The notes below the pieces were generated by a model, which saw only the letters and a program-made list of their open reading frames with translations, was not told the origin of the DNA and ran no database searches. This document shows positions 1-9,210 of a DNA stretch of 64,000 nt, in pieces (within the stretch, counting starts at the first letter, position 1; each line of letters starts with the position of its first letter). The DNA lies in the NCBI RefSeq assembly GCF_000296815.2, contig NZ_CAIT01000006.1, positions 1,928,777 through 1,992,776 of the forward strand. Reading direction: 5' to 3'. This DNA is from Fibrisoma limi BUZ 3 (GTDB lineage Bacteria > Bacteroidota > Bacteroidia > Cytophagales > Spirosomataceae). A program made the position numbers and the translations under genes.

Positions 1-191
1 AACTTCGTAGTGTTGCCAGTTTTCTACGACGATCATGAAAAATAACTTCGAACGTATTGGTGCCATTGTCAAATTGGACGACACGTTGTTTTGTTGCCCT
101 TTTCGAGGTATCATCAATACAAACACTACTTAATGAAAAAATCCAACAGAGTGCTGCGATACCGCTCATACGAACCTTGTAATTCTCATAC
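1..191. other. Window edge without a convincing gene
   Basis: No gene can be supported here. Plus frame 1 is open from the first base to a TAA at 43-45, so the last 14 codons of a gene entering from the left are possible. An ATG at 36 opens a 32-codon frame that looks like chance. The stretch may also hold the 3' untranslated end of the minus-strand gene that stops at 192. Confidence 0.3.
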
Positions 192-683
192 TCAAAGATA
201 ATCCTCGGGTCCAATAAACCCACCGGCTTTCATACCAACGACGGCAATCTGTTCAAATCCGTTGGCCAATTGGGTATTTGGTGCCGTCTGAATCATCCAG
301 CGGCAGGGCGCTTCAGCCCGGCACTGACGCTCCTCCATCAGGTATGAAAAGCTCCCTACCCGAACCAGCAGCGCATCGGAACCCGACCGAAAATCAAAGA
401 ATACATCCCGCCATTGGTCATTGGCGTCCTCGCTGCTGACATCTCCCCAGAACAGCATACGACCATCTTCGAATAAGGTTAGACTCCCGCGGTGCAGCAA
501 ACAATCCGAACCGGGTGGTTTCCAGGATGTAAATACCCAGTTTTTAGTACGTAAAACAGCCAGGTTGGCACTCGGGGTGGTACTTAATGAATCAATTTCC
601 TGGGCCGACAACGTCGACGGCAGTCCTTCATCAAACGGGTTCAGGGGGTTATGCATCGGTAAATGCATCGGATGACTATCCAT
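192..683 (-). CDS. Hypothetical protein, 163 aa
   Basis: I do not recognise a family with confidence. The protein has no signal peptide and no membrane segment. Its first 45 residues are rich in Pro, Ser and His and look disordered. The rest (about 48-163) alternates short hydrophobic stretches with turns and carries several Trp (W49, W54, W79, W91), which suggests a small beta-sandwich or barrel. A Cys pair near 119-127 (QCRAEAPCRW) could be redox-active or structural. It is transcribed away from the TonB-type receptor gene at 955 across a 271-bp AT-rich spacer that must hold both promoters. The ATG at 683 is the only reasonable start. The reading frame is clearly coding; the function is unknown. 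Confidence 0.6.
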   Translation of the reverse strand: MDSHPMHLPMHNPLNPFDEGLPSTLSAQEIDSLSTTPSANLAVLRTKNWVFTSWKPPGSDCLLHRGSLTLFEDGRMLFWGDVSSEDANDQWRDVFFDFRSGSDALLVRVGSFSYLMEERQCRAEAPCRWMIQTAPNTQLANGFEQIAVVGMKAGGFIGPEDYL

Positions 684-954
684 ACATTTGCTGATTTTTT
701 AGGCTGACAAAATGTATTATAGAAAAATAAAATATAGTTAACAAGCTTACAACATCTCTATATCTAATTAATTATTCGGTGGACTTTAAGGGCACCGTTT
801 ACGCTCCTGCCGCTCATTTACCTTAAACTTTCTGTAACTCGTCGTTTTCCACCTGGCTAATCCGTCTCAAATCATCATCTGGGACGTCTCAAATTTCATT
901 GAGTCGAACGGAGGGCCATTGATCCGCCACCTTTGAGCCATCAATCACGAACGA

Positions 955-3408
955 ATGGCTCACAACATGGCACGCTTTTCTACCATTGCTCTCCTGCTCC
1001 TGCTGAGCAGCCCCCTGGTGGCCCAGACCATAACGGGTACCGTCACCGATCCTGCTGCACAATCGATGCCCTTTGCCGCCGTCAAGCTTCTTTCGGCTAC
1101 CGATTCGTCACTTGTAAAAGGAACCGTTACGGACGAAGCTGGTCGCTTTACATTCAGCAACGTAGCGGTCGGGCGTTATTTCGCCCAGGCGTCGTTTGTG
1201 GGACGGGCCAATGCCAATAGCTCCGTTTTCACGGTTGCGACCGACCAGTACGTCACCCTCTCGCCGATTCAGTTAGCCACCGATGCTAACACGCTGAACA
1301 CCGTAGTGGTGAAAGCACGCCAGCAGGCTGTGGAACAACAGGTCGATAAAACGGTGCTGAACGTACAGGCCGACGCAACGGCTGTGGGCAAAACAGCGTA
1401 TGAACTGCTGCAACAAGCGCCAGGCGTAGTTATTGACCCGAACGACAACATTCAGATGGCCGGTAAGCAGGGCGTGAATGTCTACATCGATGGCAAGCCT
1501 GCAAACCTCTCGCCCGCGGACCTGGCCAATCTGCTTAAATCAACGCCCGCGTCGATCATCGACAAGGTAGAACTGATTACGAACCCATCGGCCCGGTTCG
1601 ATGCGCAGGGCAACGCCGGTATCATCAACATCCGGTTCAAGCGGGACAAGTCGCTGGGGCTGAACGGCAGCGTGGCGGCTGGCTATTCGCAGAGCATTCA
1701 TGGTCGCCGGAATGCGGCTACGGATCTGAACTTCCGCAGCAACAACCTGAATCTGTTCGGTAATGTCGGCTGGGTTGGCGGCTACCAGCGCACCCAGATC
1801 GCCATTAACCGAAACATTACGGCCAATCAGGTATTTCGGCGCTTCGAGCAGCGAGGCTACGATGCCGACGGTTGGGACAATTACACGTACAAGCTGGGTG
1901 CCGATTATTTTATTAATAGCCGCCAGACCGTCGGTATCGTGCTAACGGGCAACGCGGCCGACAATCGGTATGGTACGTACAGCACGACGGAGATTAGGAA
2001 CGCAGCCGGTCGGATCGATTCCAGCCTGGTGAACCGCAATGACAACCCAAACCAGAACAGTCGGATCAACGCGGCTCTGAACTATCGCTACGCCGACACG
2101 CTGGGCCTAGAACTGAACCTGGATGCCGACTATACGCGGTTTTCGAACAATAACCCCAGCCGTATTACAAATGACTACGTCAACGCCGACCAGCAACTAA
2201 CCCGCCGAACCGGCAACGTCTTCGACGCGGCCACGACGATTGCCATCCAGACGCTGAAAGGTGATTTGACCAAAGTCTGGAAAGCGGCTCAAACCAAGCT
2301 GGAAGCCGGTTTCAAACGTACGAACGTGCGCACAGACAACAACCTGCTGGCGTTTTTGCTCCAGGATGGCGGTCTGACAACACCCGACGTAACGACGCCC
2401 GACGTTAACCGAACCAACCAGTTCAACTACCGCGAGACCGTCAACGCCCTGTACGTATCGATTCAAAAAGAGTTGAAAAAATGGACGGTTCAGGCCGGGC
2501 TACGGGCGGAGCATTCCGATGTAAAGGGAGTGTCAAAAGACCTCAGGGAGCGGTTCATAAATCGTCCAGACACAACATATCTGAACCTATTTCCAACCGC
2601 TTTTGTGCAGTATCAAGCTACGCAGAACAGCCTGATTCAGGTGAACTACGGTCGGCGAATCGGGCGGCCGAGCTACCAGGACATGAACCCGTTTGTGTAT
2701 CAGATCGACCCATACACCAGCGAACGAGGAAACCCTTTTCTGCGCCCTCAGTACACCAACAATATTGAACTTGGCTATACCTACAAGTGGGCTTCCACGC
2801 TGAAATTGGGCTACAGCACCACTACTGATTACTTCACGAATATCACCCACCAAAAAGGCATTGTTACGTACCAGACCGTTGAGAACGTTGGCCGGGCCGA
2901 TGTCCTCAGCCTCTCGGTCAGTACCCCCATTCCTTTTACCAAATGGTGGAACAGCTACGTATATGCCGGGGCTACCTGGAACCGCTACGTGGCTACGCTG
3001 GACGAGGGGCCGCTGGATGCCAGAGCTCTTGGGTTCAACGCCTACATGCAGCACACGTTCACGCTGCCAAAGACCATTACACTCCAGGTGTCAGGGTTTT
3101 ACAACGCCCCTACCCAGCAGACCATCTTCTACAATCGCGGACTCGGCAGCCTGAACCTGAGCGTCCAGAAGAAAGTGCTTCATGAGCGCGGCACCGTTAC
3201 GCTGGGTGTCGAAGACCTGCTCAACACCATGCGCTGGGCGCAGTCGGTGAACTTTGGCCCGCAGCAGTTCGACCTGTACCGCAAATGGGAAAGTCGCCGG
3301 GCGAAGGTGCAGTTCAGCTACCGGTTTGGCAGTCAGAAAATCAAGGAAGCTCGCGAGCGTAACGCCAGCGAGGACGCCGAACGAATCAAAGTTAAAAGCG
3401 CTAACTAA
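955..3408 (+). CDS. TonB-dependent outer-membrane beta-barrel receptor, OMP_b-brl_3 type
   Basis: Predicted outer-membrane receptor of 817 aa. A signal peptide covers about residues 1-24 (hydrophobic core ALLLLLSSPLVAQ, cleavage after AQ). A carboxypeptidase-regulatory-like beta domain follows (about 25-105, ITGTVTDPAAQ to the AT..F.. strands), then a plug region (about 115-230, with VYIDGKPANLSP and GNAGIINIRFK), then a long barrel rich in alternating aromatic strands. The barrel carries the RPSYQDMNPF and NPFLRPQ signatures typical of this family, which differs from SusC. Substrate unknown; there is no SusD partner. Two small secreted proteins follow, the first only 14 bp downstream, so the three probably form one transcript. 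The start could also be Met5 at 967, which gives the same mature protein. Confidence 0.9.
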   Translation: MAHNMARFSTIALLLLLSSPLVAQTITGTVTDPAAQSMPFAAVKLLSATDSSLVKGTVTDEAGRFTFSNVAVGRYFAQASFVGRANANSSVFTVATDQYVTLSPIQLATDANTLNTVVVKARQQAVEQQVDKTVLNVQADATAVGKTAYELLQQAPGVVIDPNDNIQMAGKQGVNVYIDGKPANLSPADLANLLKSTPASIIDKVELITNPSARFDAQGNAGIINIRFKRDKSLGLNGSVAAGYSQSIHGRRNAATDLNFRSNNLNLFGNVGWVGGYQRTQIAINRNITANQVFRRFEQRGYDADGWDNYTYKLGADYFINSRQTVGIVLTGNAADNRYGTYSTTEIRNAAGRIDSSLVNRNDNPNQNSRINAALNYRYADTLGLELNLDADYTRFSNNNPSRITNDYVNADQQLTRRTGNVFDAATTIAIQTLKGDLTKVWKAAQTKLEAGFKRTNVRTDNNLLAFLLQDGGLTTPDVTTPDVNRTNQFNYRETVNALYVSIQKELKKWTVQAGLRAEHSDVKGVSKDLRERFINRPDTTYLNLFPTAFVQYQATQNSLIQVNYGRRIGRPSYQDMNPFVYQIDPYTSERGNPFLRPQYTNNIELGYTYKWASTLKLGYSTTTDYFTNITHQKGIVTYQTVENVGRADVLSLSVSTPIPFTKWWNSYVYAGATWNRYVATLDEGPLDARALGFNAYMQHTFTLPKTITLQVSGFYNAPTQQTIFYNRGLGSLNLSVQKKVLHERGTVTLGVEDLLNTMRWAQSVNFGPQQFDLYRKWESRRAKVQFSYRFGSQKIKEARERNASEDAERIKVKSAN

Positions 3409-3422
3409 CTCCTAATCAACCC

Positions 3423-4037
3423 ATGCAAAAGCTTACGTATCTCTCCGTCTGTCTCCTCATGAGCATCAGTCTTTTTGCGCAGACCAGTCCCCAGCGCATT
3501 GCCTTTGTGCTCAAAAATACGCTGGGCTACCACCGCATGTTTCGGGTTGAAGGCCCCGGCATTGCCTACGGGTTTACGATGAACCGTAACGAACGTACCC
3601 CGCAGAACTGGCCGGTCGGCTCGAAACTTTACTTCAGCCAGGACGGCGAAACGAATGGGCCGCTTATTCTGACCGTTACGGCCAACGATGCCGGTAAAAC
3701 CCTCACGACGGACGTTCCGGAGCCACCAGCCCGTGTTAAGCCCAGGTCCGAACGTACTGCCGACGAGATTAGCGTTCGGTTCAGGAACAATAGCATCGGC
3801 TTCCGAAAGGTTGCGCTCATTACGTACAAACCCGGCGAGCGCGGCAATGGCACCAGTATCTTTACCCTCGCCCCCTATGCGGTTACGAAGCGTCAATTCC
3901 CAATCGGTACAAAAGTGTATTTCGCCGACGACCAACAGGTGAGTACCGTCATGAACGGCGACCGTATCGACACAGGTAAACCCTTTCTGGTCGTAAAGCG
4001 GTCTGACGCCGGTCTTACGTATGACATTTTCAATTAA
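3423..4037 (+). CDS. Secreted protein with a tandem internal duplication
   Basis: Hypothetical secreted protein of 204 aa with a signal peptide (about 1-20, ending SLFAQ). The mature part contains two copies of a roughly 80-residue beta-rich unit. Copy 1 (about 24-95) has the landmarks IAFVLKN, WPVGSKLYFSQDG and LTVTANDAGKTL. Copy 2 (about 115-203) has the matching ISVRFRN, FPIGTKVYFADDQ and LVVKRSDAGLTYD. The copies share spacing and key residues but are well diverged, so the duplication is old. The gene starts 14 bp after the TonB-type receptor and lies 24 bp before another small secreted protein, suggesting a co-expressed envelope cluster. Function unknown; a binding or surface role is only an inference. 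Confidence 0.75.
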   Translation: MQKLTYLSVCLLMSISLFAQTSPQRIAFVLKNTLGYHRMFRVEGPGIAYGFTMNRNERTPQNWPVGSKLYFSQDGETNGPLILTVTANDAGKTLTTDVPEPPARVKPRSERTADEISVRFRNNSIGFRKVALITYKPGERGNGTSIFTLAPYAVTKRQFPIGTKVYFADDQQVSTVMNGDRIDTGKPFLVVKRSDAGLTYDIFN

Positions 4038-4061
4038 ATCAACGCTAAAAAACAGAAGGTC

Positions 4062-4394
4062 ATGAAATCCGCATTGATTTCACTCGTTTGGTTACTGTGC
4101 CTGAGCGATTCAACGACGCTGATCGACCCGGGCAGGCAGTTTGTTGTGGGCGGAAATAACAACGGAGCCTTTACCATCCGTATGCGAAACGCAGGGAGCG
4201 CACCGGTCGAACTGGCGGAGCGCCAGCACGACGGGAAAGTGATTCCTCTGGATAAGCTTCGGCCCACGGAGCAACGGACGCTGACCTACAAACCCGGCTC
4301 GGCTGCCCTCTTTACCAATTCCGGCAAGGCGATGGCCGTTCTGAAACTGACGCTGTCGGGCGACAACGCACTCAACATGCGTTACACCGATTGA
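4062..4394 (+). CDS. Small secreted beta-rich protein, 110 aa
   Basis: Hypothetical protein with a short N-terminal hydrophobic stretch (about 3-15, SALISLVWLLCLS) that probably acts as a signal peptide. The remainder alternates strand-like segments (FTIRMRN, VELAERQ, RTLTYKPG, AVLKLTLSG) and could form a single beta-sandwich. It resembles in outline the repeated unit of the preceding 204-aa protein: an I..R.RN opening strand, then a KPG.. turn, then a closing strand. That similarity is weak and read by eye. It is the third gene of the receptor cluster, 24 bp downstream of its neighbour. No enzyme motif is visible. Confidence 0.6.
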   Translation: MKSALISLVWLLCLSDSTTLIDPGRQFVVGGNNNGAFTIRMRNAGSAPVELAERQHDGKVIPLDKLRPTEQRTLTYKPGSAALFTNSGKAMAVLKLTLSGDNALNMRYTD

Positions 4395-4478
4395 ATCACG
4401 TCCATACCGTTCCTATCCGAATAGCGGAAAAAGACGGGAATCCGTATATTACAGCACTCAACCGGCCCACTTTCTGGC

Positions 4479-5714
4479 ATGAGCTTTTTTTTTAACAGTT
4501 ACTCCACCCCTCTGCTCTTCGGCTTTTTGCAGGGTTGGGTGTATGCCATCCTCCTTTGGGTACGGGGTCGGCGCGAAGAACGGCTGTCCGACATCCTGCT
4601 CGGCTGGGTGCTGGTCGGCATGTGTTTCAACATCTGGGAGTACATGCTGGGCTTCGGCGGCCTGGAGTTCCTCTGGCGCGAACTGGAGTTCTTTCCGCGC
4701 ACGCTCGGATTTCTGTTTCCTCCGCTGTGTTATTTCTACCTGAAAAGTCAGTTCAACGCCGATTTCCGGTTCAGTCGGCGCGACCTTTGGCATGCCGTCC
4801 CGTTTCTGGTCGAAAGTAGCTACCACATCATCGTCTTTTTGCAGGGACCCGCGTTCGTCGAACGCTGGAAAGAAACAGTACACTACCCGTTTCACATTGA
4901 AGACATTACGTATGTTCTTTCCACGATTCAGGATATTGTTTACCTGTACCTTTCCTTACGGCTTTATCGGGAGTACCGTGCCTGGATCAAAACGCAGTTC
5001 TCTAACACCGAAGCGATCAGTTTCCACTGGTTCCGCAATTTTCTGCTGGCACTCACCATGAGTTCAGTTATCAGTTTTGCGGTTACACTGCTCGACATCT
5101 GGCTGGACTTAACGTACTGGCAGGACTGGTGGGATGAACTGTTCGGGGCCGTCCTGATCTATTATGTCAGTATCACCGGCTACAGCCAGCCTCAGCCTGC
5201 CCGGCGACTGGTCTTTTCTGAAACGCCAACCAGTGAGTCCGACGATACGTCTGACCGAGTAACTGTAGAAAAGGATTCATTACCTATTCCCGATAACAAC
5301 GCGGTCGCGGCTGTACAAAATCCCGACATTCTGGAGTGGAAACAGAAATTACTGACATTGATGGCCAACGAAAAACCGTACCTCGAACCCGAACTATCCC
5401 TGTCGGATCTGGCCCGACGAATGCATACGAATTCGTCGGTACTATCGCAGGTGATCAATGTGGGAACGAGTCGAAACTTCAATGACTTTGTGAACGAGTA
5501 CCGGGTTGAGGAGTTTAAACAGCAGGTCAACAACCCGGACAATGCACACCTGAGTTTGCTGGGCATTGCGCTGGAGTGTGGTTTCAATTCAAAGGCGACG
5601 TTCAACCGGGCGTTTAAGAAGTTCACGGGTGTATCGCCGAAGGAGTTTTCCGGGCATCAAAAGAATCAGGACAGCCTGGTAATAATTACCCCACAAACCC
5701 CACTAAATCAGTAG
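4479..5714 (+). CDS. Membrane-anchored AraC-family transcriptional regulator
   Basis: The 411-aa protein has an N-terminal half of about seven hydrophobic segments (residues about 8-235; the first is LLFGFLQGWVYAILLW) and a C-terminal AraC/XylS DNA-binding domain (about 295-395). The first helix-turn-helix is around LSLSDLARRMHTNSSVLSQV and the second around LLGIALECGFNSKATFNRAF, followed by the family signature FTGVSPKEF. Bacteroidota carry many such membrane-AraC hybrids, thought to sense a ligand at the inner membrane and act on nearby genes. It follows the TonB-type receptor cluster by 84 bp on the same strand, so that cluster is a natural target. Codons 3-5 form a run of nine T (4485-4493), an unusual slip-prone tract just after the start. 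Confidence 0.88.
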   Translation: MSFFFNSYSTPLLFGFLQGWVYAILLWVRGRREERLSDILLGWVLVGMCFNIWEYMLGFGGLEFLWRELEFFPRTLGFLFPPLCYFYLKSQFNADFRFSRRDLWHAVPFLVESSYHIIVFLQGPAFVERWKETVHYPFHIEDITYVLSTIQDIVYLYLSLRLYREYRAWIKTQFSNTEAISFHWFRNFLLALTMSSVISFAVTLLDIWLDLTYWQDWWDELFGAVLIYYVSITGYSQPQPARRLVFSETPTSESDDTSDRVTVEKDSLPIPDNNAVAAVQNPDILEWKQKLLTLMANEKPYLEPELSLSDLARRMHTNSSVLSQVINVGTSRNFNDFVNEYRVEEFKQQVNNPDNAHLSLLGIALECGFNSKATFNRAFKKFTGVSPKEFSGHQKNQDSLVIITPQTPLNQ

Positions 5715-5821
5715 CTTAATAGGCCTTTCAGAGCAGTTCGTAAAAATTTCAGGACTATTTTTCAGAAAATTTTCAAAAATTGAATCCGTTTACTTTCTGA
5801 CAAAAACGTAACATTTTTCAT

Positions 5822-6436
5822 ATGCCATTTTTAATACTTGATCTCGAAATGACCGGGCCGGAACCGGACTATAACGAGATCATTCAGATTGGTGCTGTTC
5901 TGTTCGACGACAACTGGATTGAGAAGGGACAATACCTTACTAACGTGTACCCTGAAAACGAAGAGGCCTTTTCGTCGCACTCCGAAAAGATTCATAACCT
6001 GTCGCTGGCCGACCTTCAGGATGCACCCATGATCTACGACGTACTGCCCGAGATGGAGGAATGGGTCATGAAGCAATTAGGCATTCGCAAAACGCAACAG
6101 ACAACCGACAACGAGTTTTACCTGCGGAACGTAATCATCTGCGGACAGAGCGTCATCAACGACATAAACTTTCTGAGAGAAGCCTACCGCTACGAAAAGC
6201 TGAAGTGGCCCTACTCCCGAACGCTGGTCGATCTGCACACATTGAGCTATTTTGTATTTCGGATTCTACGCAGGAACGGCCAGCCGGTACCGCGCGGCCT
6301 GAGCCTCCGCGACATTGCCGGGCATTTTGGTCTGGAGCGGGAAGGCGATTTTCACAATGCGCTCGAAGACGCCATTCTGACGGCCAAATGCCTGAAAGAG
6401 GTGTTCAAACTGGGCGATGGTATGACACTAAACTAG
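5822..6436 (+). CDS. 3'-5' exonuclease of the DnaQ / RNase T superfamily
   Basis: DEDD-type exonuclease of 204 aa that would remove nucleotides from 3' ends of DNA or RNA using two metal ions. All three Exo motifs are visible: Exo I at residues 6-8 (LDLEMTGPEP), Exo II around 108-116 (CGQSVINDINFL) and Exo III near the C-terminus (HNALEDAILTAKCL, the H....D form of DEDDh enzymes). The opening resembles oligoribonuclease and RNase T, but the length and middle part are not specific enough to choose a substrate. It is a single gene. Its last 9 bp overlap the end of the convergent CHAT protease gene. Upstream, TTTACTTTC (about 5789-5797) may be a weak -7 element. Confidence 0.85.
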   Translation: MPFLILDLEMTGPEPDYNEIIQIGAVLFDDNWIEKGQYLTNVYPENEEAFSSHSEKIHNLSLADLQDAPMIYDVLPEMEEWVMKQLGIRKTQQTTDNEFYLRNVIICGQSVINDINFLREAYRYEKLKWPYSRTLVDLHTLSYFVFRILRRNGQPVPRGLSLRDIAGHFGLEREGDFHNALEDAILTAKCLKEVFKLGDGMTLN

Positions 6437-9202
6437 TTTTTGTCGACGCCTGGCCCACCGGGTAGAAACCCAGCTCCCTCCGGCAACAAGGATCAGACCG
6501 GCCGCCCAGCGCCACGGACTGGCCCGTTCGAGGGGGCGGGTATCGCCGATCAGAATCAGACCAGCCCACTGGTTCGGTAGCAGGTCTGCCGACTGCGCCA
6601 GGTCCAGCTTGGCTTTCTGGAGAGCGATGTCTTTTTCGTAGCCTTCGTCGAGGTACTGATAAAACAGCTTCGTCAGTTCGTAGGTTACATTATCCTCAAC
6701 GCTCCACAGCGTACTGACCACGCTGGTAACGCCCAGAGCCGCAAACCCCCGGGCCAGACTGAACACACCCTCACCCCGCTGGTCAACACCAACGCCGGTT
6801 TTACAGGCCGTCAGTACCGCCAGTTGCGTGGCTGGTAGCCGGCCATCGCCTAGTTCGGACAGTTTCAGGGTTGAGTCGGCAAAATAAAGCGTAGGCTCCT
6901 GATCGGCATCATTGGCCACGGCGTGCGTAAATAGCTGTATAATGCGGTAATGGGGTGCCTCGCGTTGAAATGCCCCGCGTGTCGCTCCCTCGTGCGTCAG
7001 CAAGGTGTGCACCCCAAACCGCCCGGCAATGGCCTCCAGGGCCCCATCCGACCCATTTAGGGTATTTTGCTTCAGACTGGCAGCGAACCGCACGGGCGCG
7101 ATGCCCAGGAAATCTCCGCCCTGCATTCCGGCCATGAGCGACGAACGAGACGGGCTTTCCCTGAGCAGCAGCCGGGCCGAATACGCATAGCTGAACGCAT
7201 AGCGATTAATGGCAAACGCTGGATGATCAGCCGATTCGCTAAGCACCTCGAACGGCAAAAAGCCACCGTCCGGCGATACGATAACCGAGCCGCCCGGCAA
7301 CTGTAGCGGAGCGAGTAATCGCCGGTAAAGCCCATTCCCCAACGCTAAGAAACGCGCGAACAGTGGCCGCTGGTTGATCGTACCCGACGCTGACAGCAGC
7401 GCCATGAATGCTTTGACATCGGATGTGTAACCATTTGCTTTCTGGCAGATCAGTTGGGCGTTGTCTTTGCTGACCCGCAACACGTAGAAGGCACTGTCGC
7501 CCGCGAAGTAGCTGACAAACGAAGCATTCCTGCCCTTCAGGTACGTTTGCAACCGAGCAAGCGAAACGGTAGTGCTGTCGTACCGGTAACGGTAGTAGGA
7601 CGGGTTGGTAACTTCCAGTCGTTTCAGAAAACTGTCCAGCTTATCCTGTTCGTCGAGCAGGCTGGTTTGTGCCTTGCTGTAAGCAACCCTATCGCCGGGT
7701 GGTATGGCAGCGAGTTCCTCCTGCCGCTGGGCTACGTTCCGGCGAAGCAGTTGTTCCTCTTCAATCTGCCCCTCGGTTAGTTGTTGCCTGGCTCCTAGTT
7801 CATTCAACTTATCGGCCAGCATGACGGCCCGGCTCTTTTCCAGAAAATAGAACGCCTGGGCCGGGCCCTTCAGCCGGTAAGCGGTCTCAATAGCCCGTTC
7901 GTACATACTGCGAGTTTTCTCCCGCCAGAACAGCTTCGATCCTTCGCCGGTATGATCCCAGCGCATAAAATCAATTATCTTATCGGCCAGTTTGTACGTA
8001 TCGGAAGCCAGTCGAAAACATGGTTGACTGCCCGTAGCTTTTGCCGAATCGAGCCAGGTATCCGCTTTATCCTGAATGATAGAAAGCAGAAAATCCTTGT
8101 GCGGGCAGAAGCGAACGGCATCCAGGGAAGGCAACACCCGTACGTTCGTTTTTCCGGCAAAGCCGGGTATCAATGTTTCGATTCCCTGTTGGTAGGCAAC
8201 CAGCCCTCTTTTGAATTGCCCCTGCTTCCAGTATACCCCCCCGAGGTTGTTCAACGCCCGCGCCCGATTAATCAAGGCTGGGTGTATACGGGCCGCTTCA
8301 GTCAATACCCGTTCGGCCTGGCTGTATTGTCTGGTTTCAAAATAGTAGTTACCCAGATCGACGTAACAGTTGGCAATACCCGTGGTATCTTTCAACGAGA
8401 TATTAATGGCCAACGCTTTATCAAAGTACTCCTTTACCCGGTCGAATTTTCGTTCGCGCCGATATAGCGTCGCCTTCAAGTCGTAATACAACGCAAGCGA
8501 TGCATCATCCCGGTCTTTCACCCCCGACGTCTTCATGATCTGGATGGCCTGATCAATCGTCTGGTGGGCCCTGGCTACTCGGTTTAAAGAGCGATAAGCT
8601 TTGGCGGCCTCAAATAAACAGTTGACTCGACTTTCCCTGTCACCAGCCAATTGCCCAATCTGAGCACCTTGCTCGCCGATCTGAGCCGCTTTCTCAAAAT
8701 CACCTTCTACATTATAGATGTAGGCCAGCGTGCTGTACAAAGAGGCTACCCACTCGCTTTTGGGATATTTTTGACCAAAACGCAGGCCACTTAACACGGT
8801 CTCGCGCGCGGCCTTTAATTGTCCGACCTCATTTTGAAAATAGCACAAGCGATAGTAAGCCGCCAGGCAATCCTCCGGATCGAGGAAAGCGGTCGATTCT
8901 GACGCGTAAAAACGAATAACCTGCTTGCAATAGGCAATAGCTTTGTCTATGTTGTTTGTCAGGTAAAACGCTTTGGCTACATTCAGATGCATCCGCACAT
9001 ATGAGGTATCGATGCCATAGCCCTGCCGTTGCCAAGTTGCGATGAAGACAGGAAGTTTTCGGGTCTGTTCGGAAGGTGATGACTTCTTGGCAACATCAGT
9101 CGCAGCTTTTTGCAGCTCAGTCCTTGACGTCTGCGCCCTTAGCTGCCCTCCGGCCATCAGGAGCAACCCAGTGAACACAACCTGTTTGACCAGCCGTATC
9201 AT
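6428..9202 (-). CDS. Secreted TPR-CHAT protease with C-terminal membrane anchor
   Basis: The 924-aa protein begins with a signal peptide (about 1-24, VVFTGLLLMAGGQLRAQ) and continues with TPR-like helical repeats (about 60-400), a helical linker (about 430-560) and a C-terminal CHAT domain (about 600-890). The catalytic His (H760, LFTHAVA) and Cys (C800, LTACKTGVG) are both present, so it should be an active caspase-like cysteine protease. A transmembrane helix (about 896-914) followed by an Arg-rich tail would anchor it in the inner membrane, with protease and TPRs in the periplasm. It is the last gene of the sigma/anti-sigma/S8 operon, 8 bp after the S8 gene. TPR-CHAT proteins are known in type III-E CRISPR (Csx29); here there is no CRISPR. 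The in vivo substrate is unknown. Confidence 0.88.
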   Translation of the reverse strand: MIRLVKQVVFTGLLLMAGGQLRAQTSRTELQKAATDVAKKSSPSEQTRKLPVFIATWQRQGYGIDTSYVRMHLNVAKAFYLTNNIDKAIAYCKQVIRFYASESTAFLDPEDCLAAYYRLCYFQNEVGQLKAARETVLSGLRFGQKYPKSEWVASLYSTLAYIYNVEGDFEKAAQIGEQGAQIGQLAGDRESRVNCLFEAAKAYRSLNRVARAHQTIDQAIQIMKTSGVKDRDDASLALYYDLKATLYRRERKFDRVKEYFDKALAINISLKDTTGIANCYVDLGNYYFETRQYSQAERVLTEAARIHPALINRARALNNLGGVYWKQGQFKRGLVAYQQGIETLIPGFAGKTNVRVLPSLDAVRFCPHKDFLLSIIQDKADTWLDSAKATGSQPCFRLASDTYKLADKIIDFMRWDHTGEGSKLFWREKTRSMYERAIETAYRLKGPAQAFYFLEKSRAVMLADKLNELGARQQLTEGQIEEEQLLRRNVAQRQEELAAIPPGDRVAYSKAQTSLLDEQDKLDSFLKRLEVTNPSYYRYRYDSTTVSLARLQTYLKGRNASFVSYFAGDSAFYVLRVSKDNAQLICQKANGYTSDVKAFMALLSASGTINQRPLFARFLALGNGLYRRLLAPLQLPGGSVIVSPDGGFLPFEVLSESADHPAFAINRYAFSYAYSARLLLRESPSRSSLMAGMQGGDFLGIAPVRFAASLKQNTLNGSDGALEAIAGRFGVHTLLTHEGATRGAFQREAPHYRIIQLFTHAVANDADQEPTLYFADSTLKLSELGDGRLPATQLAVLTACKTGVGVDQRGEGVFSLARGFAALGVTSVVSTLWSVEDNVTYELTKLFYQYLDEGYEKDIALQKAKLDLAQSADLLPNQWAGLILIGDTRPLERASPWRWAAGLILVAGGSWVSTRWARRRQKLV

Positions 9203-9210
9203 ACGTGCGT

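Noticed and set aside
2587-3054. Minus-strand open frame of 155 codons opposite the TonB-type receptor
   Set aside because: It is antisense to a clear receptor barrel and has no domain features.
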